A stretch of 36,943 nt of DNA from Alistipes sp. Lineage in GTDB: Bacteria > Bacteroidota > Bacteroidia > Bacteroidales > Rikenellaceae. Both the position numbers and the translations under genes were made by a program. The stretch is from contig JAJQCA010000068.1 of assembly GCA_021202985.1 (NCBI GenBank), positions 1 to 36,943 of the forward strand, read 5' to 3'. The notes beneath the pieces are model-generated. The model was not told the DNA's origin. It worked only from the letters and a program-made list of their open reading frames with translations, and searched no databases. Of this stretch, positions 1 to 8,311 are shown in pieces. Numbering within the stretch: position 1 is the stretch's first letter; each line of letters opens with the position of its first letter.

Positions 1-11
1 GTATAGCGTCT

Positions 12-21
12 CCCCCCCCCC
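12..21. repeat. Homopolymer tract C10
   Basis: Ten consecutive C residues lie in the 78 bp left of the glmM stop codon. A short GC-rich inverted repeat (cccc-gcag-gggg) overlaps the right end and could help stop leftward glmM transcripts, but there is no clear T tract. No gene is seen in positions 1-78. Confidence 0.6.
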
Positions 22-78
22 GCAGGGGTATCCTCGTCCCTCCGGTCCCCGGGATTTATGTTTGCCTCCTTATTCATC

Positions 79-1467
79 CTAAATTCCGGCTATTTCCCGG
101 ATTTTGGCAATAACCTCGCCGGCCAGCCGGTCGGCCGACTCAGCATCGCGGCTTTCGCTGTAAATACGGATAATAGGCTCGGTATTCGACTTGCGAAGGT
201 GTACCCATTCAGTGGGAAAATCGATCTTAACCCCGTCGATATCGTTGATTTCGTTCCCCGCGTAAGCCTCTTTTACTTTCGCGAGCACCCGGTCGACGTC
301 TATGGACGGTGTCAGCTCGATTTTATTCTTCGATATGTGGTAATCCGGGTAGGTGGCCCGAAGTTCCGAAACCTTTAGCCCCCGCTCTGCAAGCTGGGTA
401 AGAAAAAGTGCCACGCCTACCAGAGCGTCACGGCCGTAGTGCAGGGCCGGGTAGATTATTCCGCCGTTACCCTCGCCCCCAATCACCGCGTCGGTCTCCT
501 TCATCCTGCCCACCACGTTCACTTCCCCCACGGCCGACGCCGCGTAGCTTCCGCCCCGCGCCCGGGTCACCTCGCGCAGCGCGCGGGTGGAACTGAGGTT
601 CGACACGGTGTTGCCCGGGGTCTTGGAGAGCACGTAGTCCGCCACGGCCACAAGGGTGTACTCCTCGCCGAACATCGTCCCGTCCTCGCACACCAGCGCG
701 AGCCGGTCCACGTCCGGGTCTACGGCTATCCCGAAATCCGCCCCTTCACGCACCACCGTCTCCGACAGCTCGCGCAGGTTTTCGGGCAGGGGCTCGGGAT
801 TGTGCGGGAAATCCCCGTCCGGGGTGGTGTATATCCCGACGGTCTCCACGCCCATCGCTTCGAGCAGTTTCGGTATGGCAATACCGCCCACCGAGTTCAC
901 CGCGTCCACAACCACTTTGAAACCCCGCGCGCGGACCGCCTCCACGTCCACCAGCGGCAGGGCCAGCACCGCCCGTACGTGTTCGTCGTCGTAGGGCGTG
1001 CGGTCCAGCACGCGGCCCACCCGGTCGATATCCGGGTATTCCGTGTCGGTCTGGCCGGCCAGTTCGAGTATCCTGCGGCCGTCCTCCGCGTCGAGGAACT
1101 CCCCGTCGCCGTTGAGCAGTTTCAGCGCGTTCCACTGGCGCGGGTTATGGCTGGCTGTGATGATAATCCCGCCGTGGGCGCCCTTGCTTATAACGGCCAT
1201 CTCCACCCCCGGGGTGGTTGCCAGTCCGAGGTTGATAACGTCGATGCCGCAGCCCAGCACCGTGCCCTCCACGATATCGCTCACCATCTGCCCGCTTATC
1301 CTCGCGTCGCGGCCGATTACCACCTTCAGCCGCCCGGCAGGATTCTGCGCCCGGAGCCACTGGCAGTAGGCCGTGGTGAACTTCACTATATCCTGCGGGG
1401 TCAGGTTTTCACCCGGCTTCCCTCCAATCGTCCCCCTGATTCCCGAAATAGATTTAATAAGTGTCAT
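79..1467 (-). CDS. glmM: Phosphoglucosamine mutase (alpha-D-phosphohexomutase family)
   Basis: Predicted cytoplasmic enzyme converting glucosamine-6-phosphate to glucosamine-1-phosphate on the way to UDP-GlcNAc for peptidoglycan and outer-membrane glycolipids. The 462-residue product has the family landmarks in order: an N-terminal SISGIRGTIGG segment, the phosphoserine loop TASHNPRQWNALK, the metal loop DPDVDR, the sugar-binding GEGNGG and the C-terminal phosphate-binding RKSNTEPIIRIY. An ATG 69 nt further upstream is in frame, but homology begins at MTLIKSISG, so the start at 1467 is preferred. The ATASHNP and TEP segments favour the phosphoglucosamine/phosphomannomutase group; Bacteroidetes GlmM is known to be somewhat divergent, so phosphomannomutase activity cannot be excluded from sequence alone. 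It stands alone and is divergent from the nucleoside phosphorylase gene. Confidence 0.9.
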   Translation of the reverse strand: MTLIKSISGIRGTIGGKPGENLTPQDIVKFTTAYCQWLRAQNPAGRLKVVIGRDARISGQMVSDIVEGTVLGCGIDVINLGLATTPGVEMAVISKGAHGGIIITASHNPRQWNALKLLNGDGEFLDAEDGRRILELAGQTDTEYPDIDRVGRVLDRTPYDDEHVRAVLALPLVDVEAVRARGFKVVVDAVNSVGGIAIPKLLEAMGVETVGIYTTPDGDFPHNPEPLPENLRELSETVVREGADFGIAVDPDVDRLALVCEDGTMFGEEYTLVAVADYVLSKTPGNTVSNLSSTRALREVTRARGGSYAASAVGEVNVVGRMKETDAVIGGEGNGGIIYPALHYGRDALVGVALFLTQLAERGLKVSELRATYPDYHISKNKIELTPSIDVDRVLAKVKEAYAGNEINDIDGVKIDFPTEWVHLRKSNTEPIIRIYSESRDAESADRLAGEVIAKIREIAGI

Positions 1468-1506
1468 ATCATTAAGTTTTGTGGATTTTGGTTGTGAAAT
1501 TCGATG

Positions 1507-1536
1507 CAAAATAGCTACTTTTATTGCGATTGACAA
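1507..1536 (-). promoter_or_regulatory. Putative glmM promoter
   Basis: Read on the minus strand: TTG (1534-1536), 20 nt, then TATTTTG (1507-1513), about 40 nt before the glmM ATG. The -7 box is one base shorter than the Bacteroidetes consensus TAnnTTTG, so this is a moderate match. Confidence 0.4.
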
Positions 1537-1686
1537 TTATTGTAAAGTCTAAAATAAACAGTTGAACCGAAAAAGATTTGTGGTTCCGGTTGGGCGCCAG
1601 CCCGCAGGGGGGCCGCGTTTAATTATTCGTAAAACCGGGGGTGCGGAATGTTCCGATTTCCGAAACCTCAGCAAACCCATATCGCT

Positions 1687-2562
1687 ATGAGAAAAATAGA
1701 ATCCTCCGAACTGATTATAAACGGCGACGGTACGATATTCCATCTTCACCTGCTTCCGGAGCAGCTTGCGGACACGGTAATTCTGGTGGGCGACCCGGGC
1801 AGGGTAGACCTGGTGGCGTCCTATTTCGATACGAGGGAGTTCCGGGTGGCAAGCCGCGAGTTCGTAACCGTGACCGGTACTTACCGGGGGAAACGGATGA
1901 CGGTTATCTCCACCGGAATCGGTACGGACAATATAGATATAGTGGTAACCGAGCTGGACGCGCTTGTGAATATCGACTTTGCCAGCCGCACCGAAAAGCA
2001 GTGCAAAAAGCAGCTTACCCTGCTTCGGCTCGGTACGTCGGGCGCCCTTCAGCCGGACATCGAACTGGGTGCGTTCCTCTTCTCGCGCACCTCGGTCGGC
2101 TTCGACGGGCTGTTGAATTACTACGCCGGCCGGAACGAGGTGTGCGACCTGCCGATCGAGCAGGCTTTCATCCGGCACACCGGCTGGAGCGACCTGCTCC
2201 CCAAACCCTATTTCATTGATGCCGACCCTGGGCTTCTGGAGTTGTTCCGCGACTGCACGGTGGAGGGTATCACTGTCTCCGCGCCGGGGTTCTACGCACC
2301 GCAGGGGCGTTGGGTGCGGCTGGCACCTGCCGACCCGGAGCTGAATTCCAAAATCGAGTCGTTCCGCTACGAGGGGCGCCGGATAACCAATTTCGAAATG
2401 GAAGGTTCGGCTCTCGCCGGCCTTGCCGCCCTGATGGGCCACCGGGCCGCCACAATCTGTACCATTATCGCCCAGCGCGCCGCCGGGGAGAGCAATACCG
2501 ACTACAAGCCGTTTGTCGATAAAATGATAACAATGGCCCTCGATAAACTGGCCACGGTTTAA
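1687..2562 (+). CDS. Nucleoside phosphorylase, uridine phosphorylase type
   Basis: Predicted cytoplasmic enzyme cleaving a nucleoside (probably uridine) with phosphate to free base and ribose-1-phosphate, for pyrimidine salvage. The 291-residue product carries the PNP/UDP family-1 hallmarks: the phosphate-binding GDPGRVDLV near residue 35, ISTGIGTDNIDIV around residue 75-90, a GTSGALQ segment, and the ribose-binding NFEMEGSALAGLA near residue 235. An in-frame ATG lies at 1648, but the family start aligns with MRKIESSELI, so 1687 is chosen. I cannot separate uridine from purine specificity with certainty by eye; the long central stretch (residues 115-190) is typical of the Bacteroidetes subfamily. 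It precedes dnaN but is separated from it by a promoter and leader. Confidence 0.85.
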   Translation: MRKIESSELIINGDGTIFHLHLLPEQLADTVILVGDPGRVDLVASYFDTREFRVASREFVTVTGTYRGKRMTVISTGIGTDNIDIVVTELDALVNIDFASRTEKQCKKQLTLLRLGTSGALQPDIELGAFLFSRTSVGFDGLLNYYAGRNEVCDLPIEQAFIRHTGWSDLLPKPYFIDADPGLLELFRDCTVEGITVSAPGFYAPQGRWVRLAPADPELNSKIESFRYEGRRITNFEMEGSALAGLAALMGHRAATICTIIAQRAAGESNTDYKPFVDKMITMALDKLATV

Positions 2563-2573
2563 AATATATTGCC

Positions 2574-2581
2574 TATCTTTG
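2574..2581 (+). promoter_or_regulatory. Promoter -7 box of dnaN
   Basis: TATCTTTG matches the Bacteroidetes -7 consensus TAnnTTTG exactly. No good TTG is seen at the -33 spacing. It would give a dnaN leader of about 105 nt. Confidence 0.55.
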
Positions 2582-2584
2582 ACA

Positions 2585-2658
2585 AATTCCACCCGGCCTC
2601 AAGTCGGGTCGGAATTGTAGCGGGGCGTGCATGCGGGGATAAGTCCGGGTGCGCCCGC
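2585..2658 (+). promoter_or_regulatory. Structured leader upstream of dnaN
   Basis: Two consecutive stem-loops lie between the -7 box and the dnaN start. The first (2585-2616) pairs AATTCC with GGAATT and ACCCG with CGGGT, with a one-base bulge. The second (2620-2658) pairs GCGGGGCG with CGCCCGC with one bulged G. Neither ends in a T tract, so they look like 5' UTR structure rather than terminators. A regulatory role is inference. Confidence 0.35.
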
Positions 2659-2693
2659 GGTAAATATGAGAAAACGTTTAAAATAAAGATAAT

Positions 2694-3821
2694 ATGAAAT
2701 TCATAGTTTCAAGCTCTGCACTGCTTTCTGTATTACAGACGACGGGTAAGGTGGTCAGCAGTAAGAATACTTTGCCTATACTCGACTACTTCCTGCTCGA
2801 ACTTAAGGACGGGGCGCTGAAAGTTACCGCCTCCGACCTGGAAACCACCCTGGTGGGTAACCTCACGGTGGAGAGTGTGGAAAAGGAGGGAATTATCGCG
2901 GCGCCGGTTAAGCTGATGCTCGACCTTTTGAAGGAGTTCTCCGAGCAGCCGCTCACCATCGAGGCCAACGAGGAGACATGGGAGATAACGGTAAGCTGGA
3001 AGAGCGGTTCGCTCAACATACCCGGCACTTCGGGTCTGAGCTACCCCTCGCTCCCGGAGCTGGGCGAGGAGAAGAAAGGCATCACACTCGAGGTCGACAC
3101 CCTTTTGGGCGGCATCAACCGCACCATTTTCGCCACGGCGGACGACGAGCTGCGCCCCGTGATGAACGGCGTATTTATAAATATAGAACCTAAGGAGACT
3201 ATATTCGTAGCTACTGATGCCCACAAGCTGGTGAAGTTCGTCGCCGAAGGCGTGGAGGGCGCCGAAGCGGCATCGTTCATACTGCCAAAGAAACCGGTCA
3301 ACCTGCTCAAGAACGTACTGGTAAGGGAGGACGAGCCGATAAAGCTGGAGTTCGACGCCAAGAACGTGGTGTTCCATCTTAAAAATAACACGCTTATTTG
3401 CCGCCAGATAGAAGGTAACTATCCTAACTATAACGCGGTCATCCCTACGGCGAACCCCAATAAGGTAATCGTGGACCGGGTGGAGCTGCTCAACGCGATA
3501 AAGCGTGTAGCGGTGTGTTCTAACCAGTCGACCAACCTGATAAAGTTCGAAATCGGCGGCAACGTGGTGAATCTTACCGCTCAGGACCTCGACTTCTCGG
3601 TGTCGGCCAACGAGAGCCTGCCGTGCAGCTATGAGGGCGACCAGATTACCATCGGGTTCAAATCCACGTTCCTTGTCGAGATACTTTCGAACCTCGAAAC
3701 CCCGAGCGTGGTAATAGAGCTGGCCGACTCCACGAGGGCCGGGGTATTCAAACCGATATACGACGACGAGCAGGGCAGTTCGACACTTATGCTGCTTATG
3801 CCCATGATGATTAACGCTTAG
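2694..3821 (+). CDS. dnaN: DNA polymerase III subunit beta (sliding clamp)
   Basis: Processivity clamp that encircles DNA and tethers the replicative polymerase; DnaE, also encoded in this window, is its main client. The 375-residue product has the three-domain clamp length. Visible landmarks are the N-terminal MKFIVSSSALLSVLQ, the SKNTLPILDYFLLEL segment, the central ANPNKVIVDRVELLNAIKRV of domain 3 and the C-terminal LMLLMPMMINA, which ends with the usual MP-M hydrophobic pocket motif. It opens a rightward run with the exonuclease gene 51 bp downstream. The short spacer contains a small CCGCC-TGCC-GGCGG hairpin. Confidence 0.95.
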   Translation: MKFIVSSSALLSVLQTTGKVVSSKNTLPILDYFLLELKDGALKVTASDLETTLVGNLTVESVEKEGIIAAPVKLMLDLLKEFSEQPLTIEANEETWEITVSWKSGSLNIPGTSGLSYPSLPELGEEKKGITLEVDTLLGGINRTIFATADDELRPVMNGVFINIEPKETIFVATDAHKLVKFVAEGVEGAEAASFILPKKPVNLLKNVLVREDEPIKLEFDAKNVVFHLKNNTLICRQIEGNYPNYNAVIPTANPNKVIVDRVELLNAIKRVAVCSNQSTNLIKFEIGGNVVNLTAQDLDFSVSANESLPCSYEGDQITIGFKSTFLVEILSNLETPSVVIELADSTRAGVFKPIYDDEQGSSTLMLLMPMMINA

Positions 3822-3872
3822 GGGAAAAACCGCCTGCCGGCGGGCCGCCCTTGTACCGAATAAAAGAACCGG

Positions 3873-4652
3873 ATGAAGCTGAACCTTAAAAACCCGTTGA
3901 TATTCCTCGACCTCGAAACCACGGGTGTCGATCCCGCCAAGGACCGTATAGTCGAGATATCGCTGGTCAAGGTGATGCCGGACGGAAGCCGCGAAGTGAA
4001 GACCCGCAGGCTGAACCCCGAAATGCCGATACCGCCGCAGGCTACGGCCGTGCACCATATTACGGACGAGGACGTAAAAGATTGCCCCACGTTCAGGGAG
4101 ATTGCCAAATCGCTGGCCGCCTATCTGGAGGGGTGCGATTTCGCCGGGTACAATTCCAACAAGTTCGATATTCCGGTGCTGGCCGAGGAGTTCCTCCGGG
4201 CCGGGGTGGATATAGACTTCAAGAAACGTAAGTGCATCGACGTGCAGAACATCTTCCACAAGATGGAGCAGCGCACGCTGGTGGCCGCCTATAAATTCTA
4301 CTGCGGCAAGGAACTCGAGGGCGCACACTCGGCCGAGGCCGATACCCTGGCTACGCTCGAAGTCCTGGAGGCCCAGCTCGAAATGTACGAGGACCATCTG
4401 GAAAACGATGTGGAATTCCTGTCGGAGTTTTCCAGCCGCACCAAACATGTGGATTATGCCGGCCGGGTTTGTTACGATGAGAACGGGGTGGAGGTATTCA
4501 GTTTCGGCAAACACAAGGGAAGGTGCGTGGCGGACGTGTTCCGCGACGAACCGAGTTACTACTCCTGGATGATGAACGGCGACTTCCCGGAATATACTAA
4601 AAAAGTTATTACCGAAATAAGGCTGCGGGAAGCCGCGTCGAAGATAAAATAA
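3873..4652 (+). CDS. DnaQ-family 3'-5' exonuclease (epsilon-like)
   Basis: Predicted DEDDh exonuclease, possibly proofreading for DnaE or acting in repair. The 259-residue product has the catalytic Exo I motif LDLETTG (D and E ligands, residues ~13-17), the Exo II Asp in YNSNKFDIPVL, and the Exo III H and D in HSAEADTLAT. After the roughly 170-residue nuclease domain comes a C-terminal extension with VEVFSFGKHKGRCVADV and SYYSWMM, resembling the DUF3820-like tail found on Bacteroidetes exonucleases. Spacing of 51 bp behind dnaN suggests cotranscription and fits a replication role. Whether it is the sole epsilon subunit cannot be told from this window. Confidence 0.85.
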   Translation: MKLNLKNPLIFLDLETTGVDPAKDRIVEISLVKVMPDGSREVKTRRLNPEMPIPPQATAVHHITDEDVKDCPTFREIAKSLAAYLEGCDFAGYNSNKFDIPVLAEEFLRAGVDIDFKKRKCIDVQNIFHKMEQRTLVAAYKFYCGKELEGAHSAEADTLATLEVLEAQLEMYEDHLENDVEFLSEFSSRTKHVDYAGRVCYDENGVEVFSFGKHKGRCVADVFRDEPSYYSWMMNGDFPEYTKKVITEIRLREAASKIK

Positions 4653-4677
4653 AAGATATATAACCCGTATACCCTGC

Positions 4678-6525
4678 ATGCAGATGAAACACTTTATAGT
4701 AATCGCGTTTTTATCGGCAACCCTATCCGTTTTACCTACCCGCGCACAACAATTTTACGAACGCTCCACGAGCCTTGTCACCATCGACGGCGAAGGCTTC
4801 TACGTACATACGGTGCAGAGGGGCGAGACGCTCTACTCGCTGTCGCGTCTCTATTCGGTTACGGAGGACGAAATACGGGCGAGTAACCCGCATGTTGCGG
4901 ACGGGCTTCAGGAGGGGCAGGTAATAAAAATCCCGGCCCACCTCGACGAGAGGACCGAGCGGCTCTCCCCGCGCAAGCAGTCGCGGACCTTCGAGGTCCA
5001 TGTGGTGAACCAGGGCGAGACGCTCTATTCCATTTCACGGCGCTACGAAATACCTATCAATACCCTGCTGGAAGATAATCCCGGGCTGGACCCGAGCACG
5101 CTGTCGATAGGGCAGGAGATAAATATCCGCAAAAAGAGCCGTGGAGACGCAACCCCGGAGGAGATAGAGGAGCAGATAGCCGATTACAGGGACGCGATTA
5201 ACAGCCTGCCGACCGGTTTCACTTACCATATCGTCGAGAGGGGCGAGACTATTTTCGGGCTCAGCAAGATGTACGACGTAACGGAGGAGGACATTATCCG
5301 GAACAACGACCTGGCGGACGGATTGAAAGCGGGCGATATGATAAGGATACCGCTCCGGGAGGACCAGAATCCCATTGCAGGCATCGAACTTCCTGCGGAC
5401 AGCGTTACCGTGGAACCGCCACACGACGGCCCCGACAGCCTGTTCCACGACGGGATGTACGGCGATGCGGTGGTGGGTTCGTTTACGGGCGGGTCGACGC
5501 CTAAAGTGGCCGTTATGCTTCCGCTCAAAAACCCCGACGGGGAGGCCAACCGGAATTTCATAGACTTTTACCACGGGTTCCTGCTCGGGCTGGAGGACCT
5601 TAAGAGCGAGGGTTACTCGGCCGACGTGGTCCTGTATAACACTTCACGCAACTCGTCCGTAATATACGATATAACCGAATCCGAGGGATTCCGCGGTACC
5701 GACGTCATAATAGGTCCGGTTTATGAGGACAATATCCAGCCGGCCCTGCAATACGCGCAGGCGCATTCGGTGCCGGTAGTGTCGCCCCTGGCTACGATTG
5801 ACCGCATAGGAAGCGGCCTTCTCTACCAGATGGCGCCCGACCGGGCTACCAAATACGATAAGCTCCGTGAAATGATGGCCCGGGACTATAACATAATTTT
5901 CATTTCGAGCACCTATAAGGACGAAGAGATGGAAAATGAAATACGCCCCTTGATGCCGCAGGACGCACGCTTTATTAACCTCTCGGGCAACCTTACCGCC
6001 CGGCAGGTAACGGACGTGCTCGACCGGACTAGGGACAACCTTATCTTCGTATCGTGTACGAACGAGCTTGTCGCCGACCAGATAATGGCTACCGTAAGCT
6101 CGGTGCAGAATAACCTCGTTGCCCGGAGCATTTCCGGTGGGGGTATAAAAGTGGTGGTGACCCCGCGCTGGGCGCGTTTCGGGCGAACGCTCGACCGAAA
6201 CCTCTACTTCAAACTGAATGTTTGTTACGTTACCAATTACCATGCGGACAGGGGGCACACGGTTATCCGCGGCTTCGACAACCGGTTTATATCGGCGTTC
6301 GGGTCGGTACCCACGCAGTACGCTTACCGCGGTTACGATACTGCCAAACTTTTCGTGGGAGCTGCCGCCCGCGGCGGCGACTATAACGCTAACCTTAATT
6401 CGGGCAGTGTACCGTTGCTTCAGATGCAATACCGCTTCGAAAGGACCGGCCCGTCGGGCACGATGGTGAACGGACAGTGGGCGTTGGTCTGCTATAAGAG
6501 CAACTACACGATAGAGGTTTTATAG
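4678..6525 (+). CDS. Secreted protein: three LysM domains plus type-1 periplasmic-binding-like domain
   Basis: Predicted periplasmic, peptidoglycan-binding protein of 615 residues. Residues 1-23 form a signal peptide ending TRA, followed by Gln-Gln. Three LysM domains follow at about 42-86, 106-151 and 182-225, each with the HxVxxGETLYSLSRxY-type core and an IxIP-type end. From about residue 275 (PKVAVMLPL) to the C terminus it resembles the type-1 periplasmic-binding fold (IIGPVYEDN, VPVVSPLA), as seen in amino-acid-binding proteins and LpoA-like activators of penicillin-binding proteins. A second in-frame ATG at 4684 gives an equally good signal peptide. The gene starts 25 bp after the exonuclease and probably shares its transcript. 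Function as a cell-wall synthase regulator is inference. Confidence 0.8.
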   Translation: MQMKHFIVIAFLSATLSVLPTRAQQFYERSTSLVTIDGEGFYVHTVQRGETLYSLSRLYSVTEDEIRASNPHVADGLQEGQVIKIPAHLDERTERLSPRKQSRTFEVHVVNQGETLYSISRRYEIPINTLLEDNPGLDPSTLSIGQEINIRKKSRGDATPEEIEEQIADYRDAINSLPTGFTYHIVERGETIFGLSKMYDVTEEDIIRNNDLADGLKAGDMIRIPLREDQNPIAGIELPADSVTVEPPHDGPDSLFHDGMYGDAVVGSFTGGSTPKVAVMLPLKNPDGEANRNFIDFYHGFLLGLEDLKSEGYSADVVLYNTSRNSSVIYDITESEGFRGTDVIIGPVYEDNIQPALQYAQAHSVPVVSPLATIDRIGSGLLYQMAPDRATKYDKLREMMARDYNIIFISSTYKDEEMENEIRPLMPQDARFINLSGNLTARQVTDVLDRTRDNLIFVSCTNELVADQIMATVSSVQNNLVARSISGGGIKVVVTPRWARFGRTLDRNLYFKLNVCYVTNYHADRGHTVIRGFDNRFISAFGSVPTQYAYRGYDTAKLFVGAAARGGDYNANLNSGSVPLLQMQYRFERTGPSGTMVNGQWALVCYKSNYTIEVL

Positions 6526-6578
6526 TCTGGTTGGCCGCAGACCCGGTGGAGAAAGAACGCCGGTGGCCGTTTATTAGG

Positions 6579-6690
6579 AAGGGTCTATGCCGGAAAGGTC
6601 TACGCGCAAAAAGGTTTACACATAAGAAGAAGGTTTACGCCCAAAAAGGCCTATGCCGGAAAGGTTTACGCCCGGAAGGTGTAGGCTGGG
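6579..6690 (+). repeat. Degenerate ~15-16-bp tandem repeat
   Basis: About seven imperfect units of AAAGGTYTAYGCCSR follow one another in the 388-bp space between the LysM gene and the HAD phosphatase gene. One unit is interrupted by about 4 extra bases. The units are not in a plausible reading frame. Nothing else except the terminator at 6736-6762 is seen in the gap 6526-6913. Confidence 0.6.
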
Positions 6691-6735
6691 AACGAATCCC
6701 TTCTTAAACCAGCCCAAAGCGGGGCTGTATACAAA

Positions 6736-6762
6736 AAGTCCGGAGGTTACCCCTCCGGACTT
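6736..6762. terminator. Terminator hairpin between LysM gene and HAD gene
   Basis: Perfect 11-bp stem AAGTCCGGAGG / CCTCCGGACTT with a 5-nt loop. On the minus strand it runs into five T, so it suits the leftward HAD gene (150 nt downstream of its stop). It may also stop rightward transcripts from the LysM gene. Confidence 0.75.
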
Positions 6763-6913
6763 CGAATTATATACGGTGGAAATATTTTACTATTGTTATA
6801 AATGGGAACCGGTTTCCCGCTTGCGTAACTCAATCGATTCAATGTAAACCTTAATCGGATTGGTACGCGGGTGTGAAACAAATGAAAACACCGGTTCCGA
6901 CCGTAACGGCGGA

Positions 6914-7573
6914 TTATTCCCAGAGTGCGGCCACTTTTCCGTAATCCAGTTCGCGGAAGCTATGGATTAGCATATCCGTTTTACCCTCGCGCAGCTTCTC
7001 GATAGGATATGTGGTGGCAATACCGATAAGTTTGGTGCCGGCCTTATTGGCCGCTTCGAACCCGGCGAACGAATCCTCGATAACCACACAGTCGCCAGCC
7101 GGAAGTCCGAGCAGCCGGGCAGCGAGGCGGAAAATGGCCGGGTCGGGCTTGGCATGATCCACCATATCGCCGTTGGCGATTGCGTCGAACTGGTCGGCTA
7201 TACCGCACTTCTCCAGTACGAAATTAACGTTTACCGACGGCCCCGACGAACCTACTGCCGTGAGGATGCCGTGCGAACGTATCTCTTTAAGGAATTCCAC
7301 CAGCCCGTCGGCCGGGGCGATTGTACGGGCAATCAGCTCGCGGTATATTTCTTCCTTCTCTTCGGAGAGCCTCTCCATGCCCTTCTCCTCGATAAATTCG
7401 CGCGGCAGGATACCGGGCAGGATCTCGTCGTTGCCCTTACCGAAAAGCGGCAGCAGGGCCTCGTCGCTGCACTCGAAGCCATAACGGCTGCAAAAGACCT
7501 TGAAAGCGTTAAAGTGCGCGTCCCGGTTGTCTACCAGCACGCCGTCCATATCGAAAATTACTCCCCTGAACAT
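6914..7573 (-). CDS. HAD-superfamily phosphatase, beta-phosphoglucomutase-like
   Basis: Predicted cytoplasmic sugar-phosphate phosphatase or phosphomutase of 219 residues. All four HAD motifs are visible: motif I DMDGVLVD (nucleophile Asp and acid Asp, residues 8-15), motif II as VGSSG, motif III Lys in HAKPDPAIF, and motif IV VIEDSFAG. An alpha-helical cap lies between residues 17 and 90, placing it in subclass IA with PgmB-type proteins. Substrate cannot be assigned from sequence. The gene is divergent from rex with back-to-back promoter boxes between the two starts. Confidence 0.85.
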   Translation of the reverse strand: MFRGVIFDMDGVLVDNRDAHFNAFKVFCSRYGFECSDEALLPLFGKGNDEILPGILPREFIEEKGMERLSEEKEEIYRELIARTIAPADGLVEFLKEIRSHGILTAVGSSGPSVNVNFVLEKCGIADQFDAIANGDMVDHAKPDPAIFRLAARLLGLPAGDCVVIEDSFAGFEAANKAGTKLIGIATTYPIEKLREGKTDMLIHSFRELDYGKVAALWE

Positions 7574-7600
7574 CTCTTTCCTGTTTAATTAAGTACGCGG

Positions 7601-7608
7601 CAAAGGTA
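7601..7608 (-). promoter_or_regulatory. Promoter -7 box of the HAD phosphatase gene
   Basis: Minus-strand TACCTTTG matches TAnnTTTG exactly and sits 28 nt upstream of the HAD start codon. Confidence 0.6.
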
Positions 7609-7629
7609 GCCCTTTTATGGACGAATGAT

Positions 7630-7637
7630 TATCTTTG
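7630..7637 (+). promoter_or_regulatory. Promoter -7 box of rex
   Basis: TATCTTTG matches the Bacteroidetes -7 consensus. It lies 21 nt before the chosen rex start, so the leader is very short, and it is only 21 bp from the divergent HAD promoter box. Confidence 0.6.
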
Positions 7638-7658
7638 CCTGTAATAAAAGTTACGGTG

Positions 7659-8306
7659 ATGAGCAATATACCAAACAATATACCGGAAAAGACAATCGAG
7701 AGGCTTAGCGAGTATCGCAGGACCCTACTGAGCTGCCATGAACAGGGTATAACGCATGTCTTCTCTCATGTGCTGGCCGGAATACACGGCATAACCGCCG
7801 TGCAGGTTCGGCGGGACCTTATGTTGATTGGCTTCTCGAGCGACACCAAGAAAGGGTACGACGTGGAGGTGCTCATTAAATTCATAAGTTCCATTCTCGA
7901 CAGCCGCAATCCGGTGAATATCGCCGTTATCGGGATGGGTCACCTGGGGCAGGCCATAACTAAATACTTCAACGGTAAGGGGCTGAACATAAAGATTGTC
8001 GCTTCGTTCGACGTGGACCCTGCCAAGGTCGGGACCCGGATCGACGATATTCCGTGCTTCCATATGGACAAGTTCGAAGAGCTGGTGGAGGATATGGATA
8101 TTAACATCGTGATTCTATCCTGCCCGGCCGAGACCGCTACGGAGGTTGTCCTGCCCATAATTAACGCCGGTATAAAAGGGGTGCTCAACTTTACTTCCAA
8201 ACCGCTCAACTTCCCCAAAGGTATAGTGGTTGAAAATTACGATATTACCACCCTGCTCGAAAAGGTGGCCTATTTCGTAAAGGAAAACGAGGAAAATAAC
8301 CTTTAA
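7659..8306 (+). CDS. rex: Redox-sensing transcriptional repressor Rex
   Basis: Homodimeric repressor that senses the NADH/NAD+ ratio and controls fermentation and respiration genes. The 215-residue product has an N-terminal winged helix (residues ~10-70) with the recognition-helix segment VQVRRDLMLIG, then a Rossmann domain with the dinucleotide loop IGMGHLGQA near residue 90, and a C-terminal helix ending ENYDITTLLEKVAYFV. The TTG codon at 7635 is in frame but overlaps the promoter box, so ATG 7659 is chosen. It is followed after 5 nt by the RibF-like gene, suggesting one transcript coupling redox sensing to flavin supply. I did not find a convincing Rex operator palindrome next to it. Confidence 0.92.
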   Translation: MSNIPNNIPEKTIERLSEYRRTLLSCHEQGITHVFSHVLAGIHGITAVQVRRDLMLIGFSSDTKKGYDVEVLIKFISSILDSRNPVNIAVIGMGHLGQAITKYFNGKGLNIKIVASFDVDPAKVGTRIDDIPCFHMDKFEELVEDMDINIVILSCPAETATEVVLPIINAGIKGVLNFTSKPLNFPKGIVVENYDITTLLEKVAYFVKENEENNL

Positions 8307-8311
8307 GCGCG

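Noticed and set aside
1493-1511. TTGTGAA half-site near the glmM promoter, resembling a Rex operator
   Set aside because: The other half does not match TTCACAA, so it is only a half-site by chance.
1549-2592. 347-codon minus-strand open frame over the nucleoside phosphorylase gene
   Set aside because: Antisense shadow with no domain; the plus-strand gene has full family motifs.
2733-4679. A 648-codon open frame on the minus strand across dnaN and the exonuclease gene
   Set aside because: It is antisense to two well-conserved genes, shows no recognisable domain and is the expected by-product of GC-rich codon usage.
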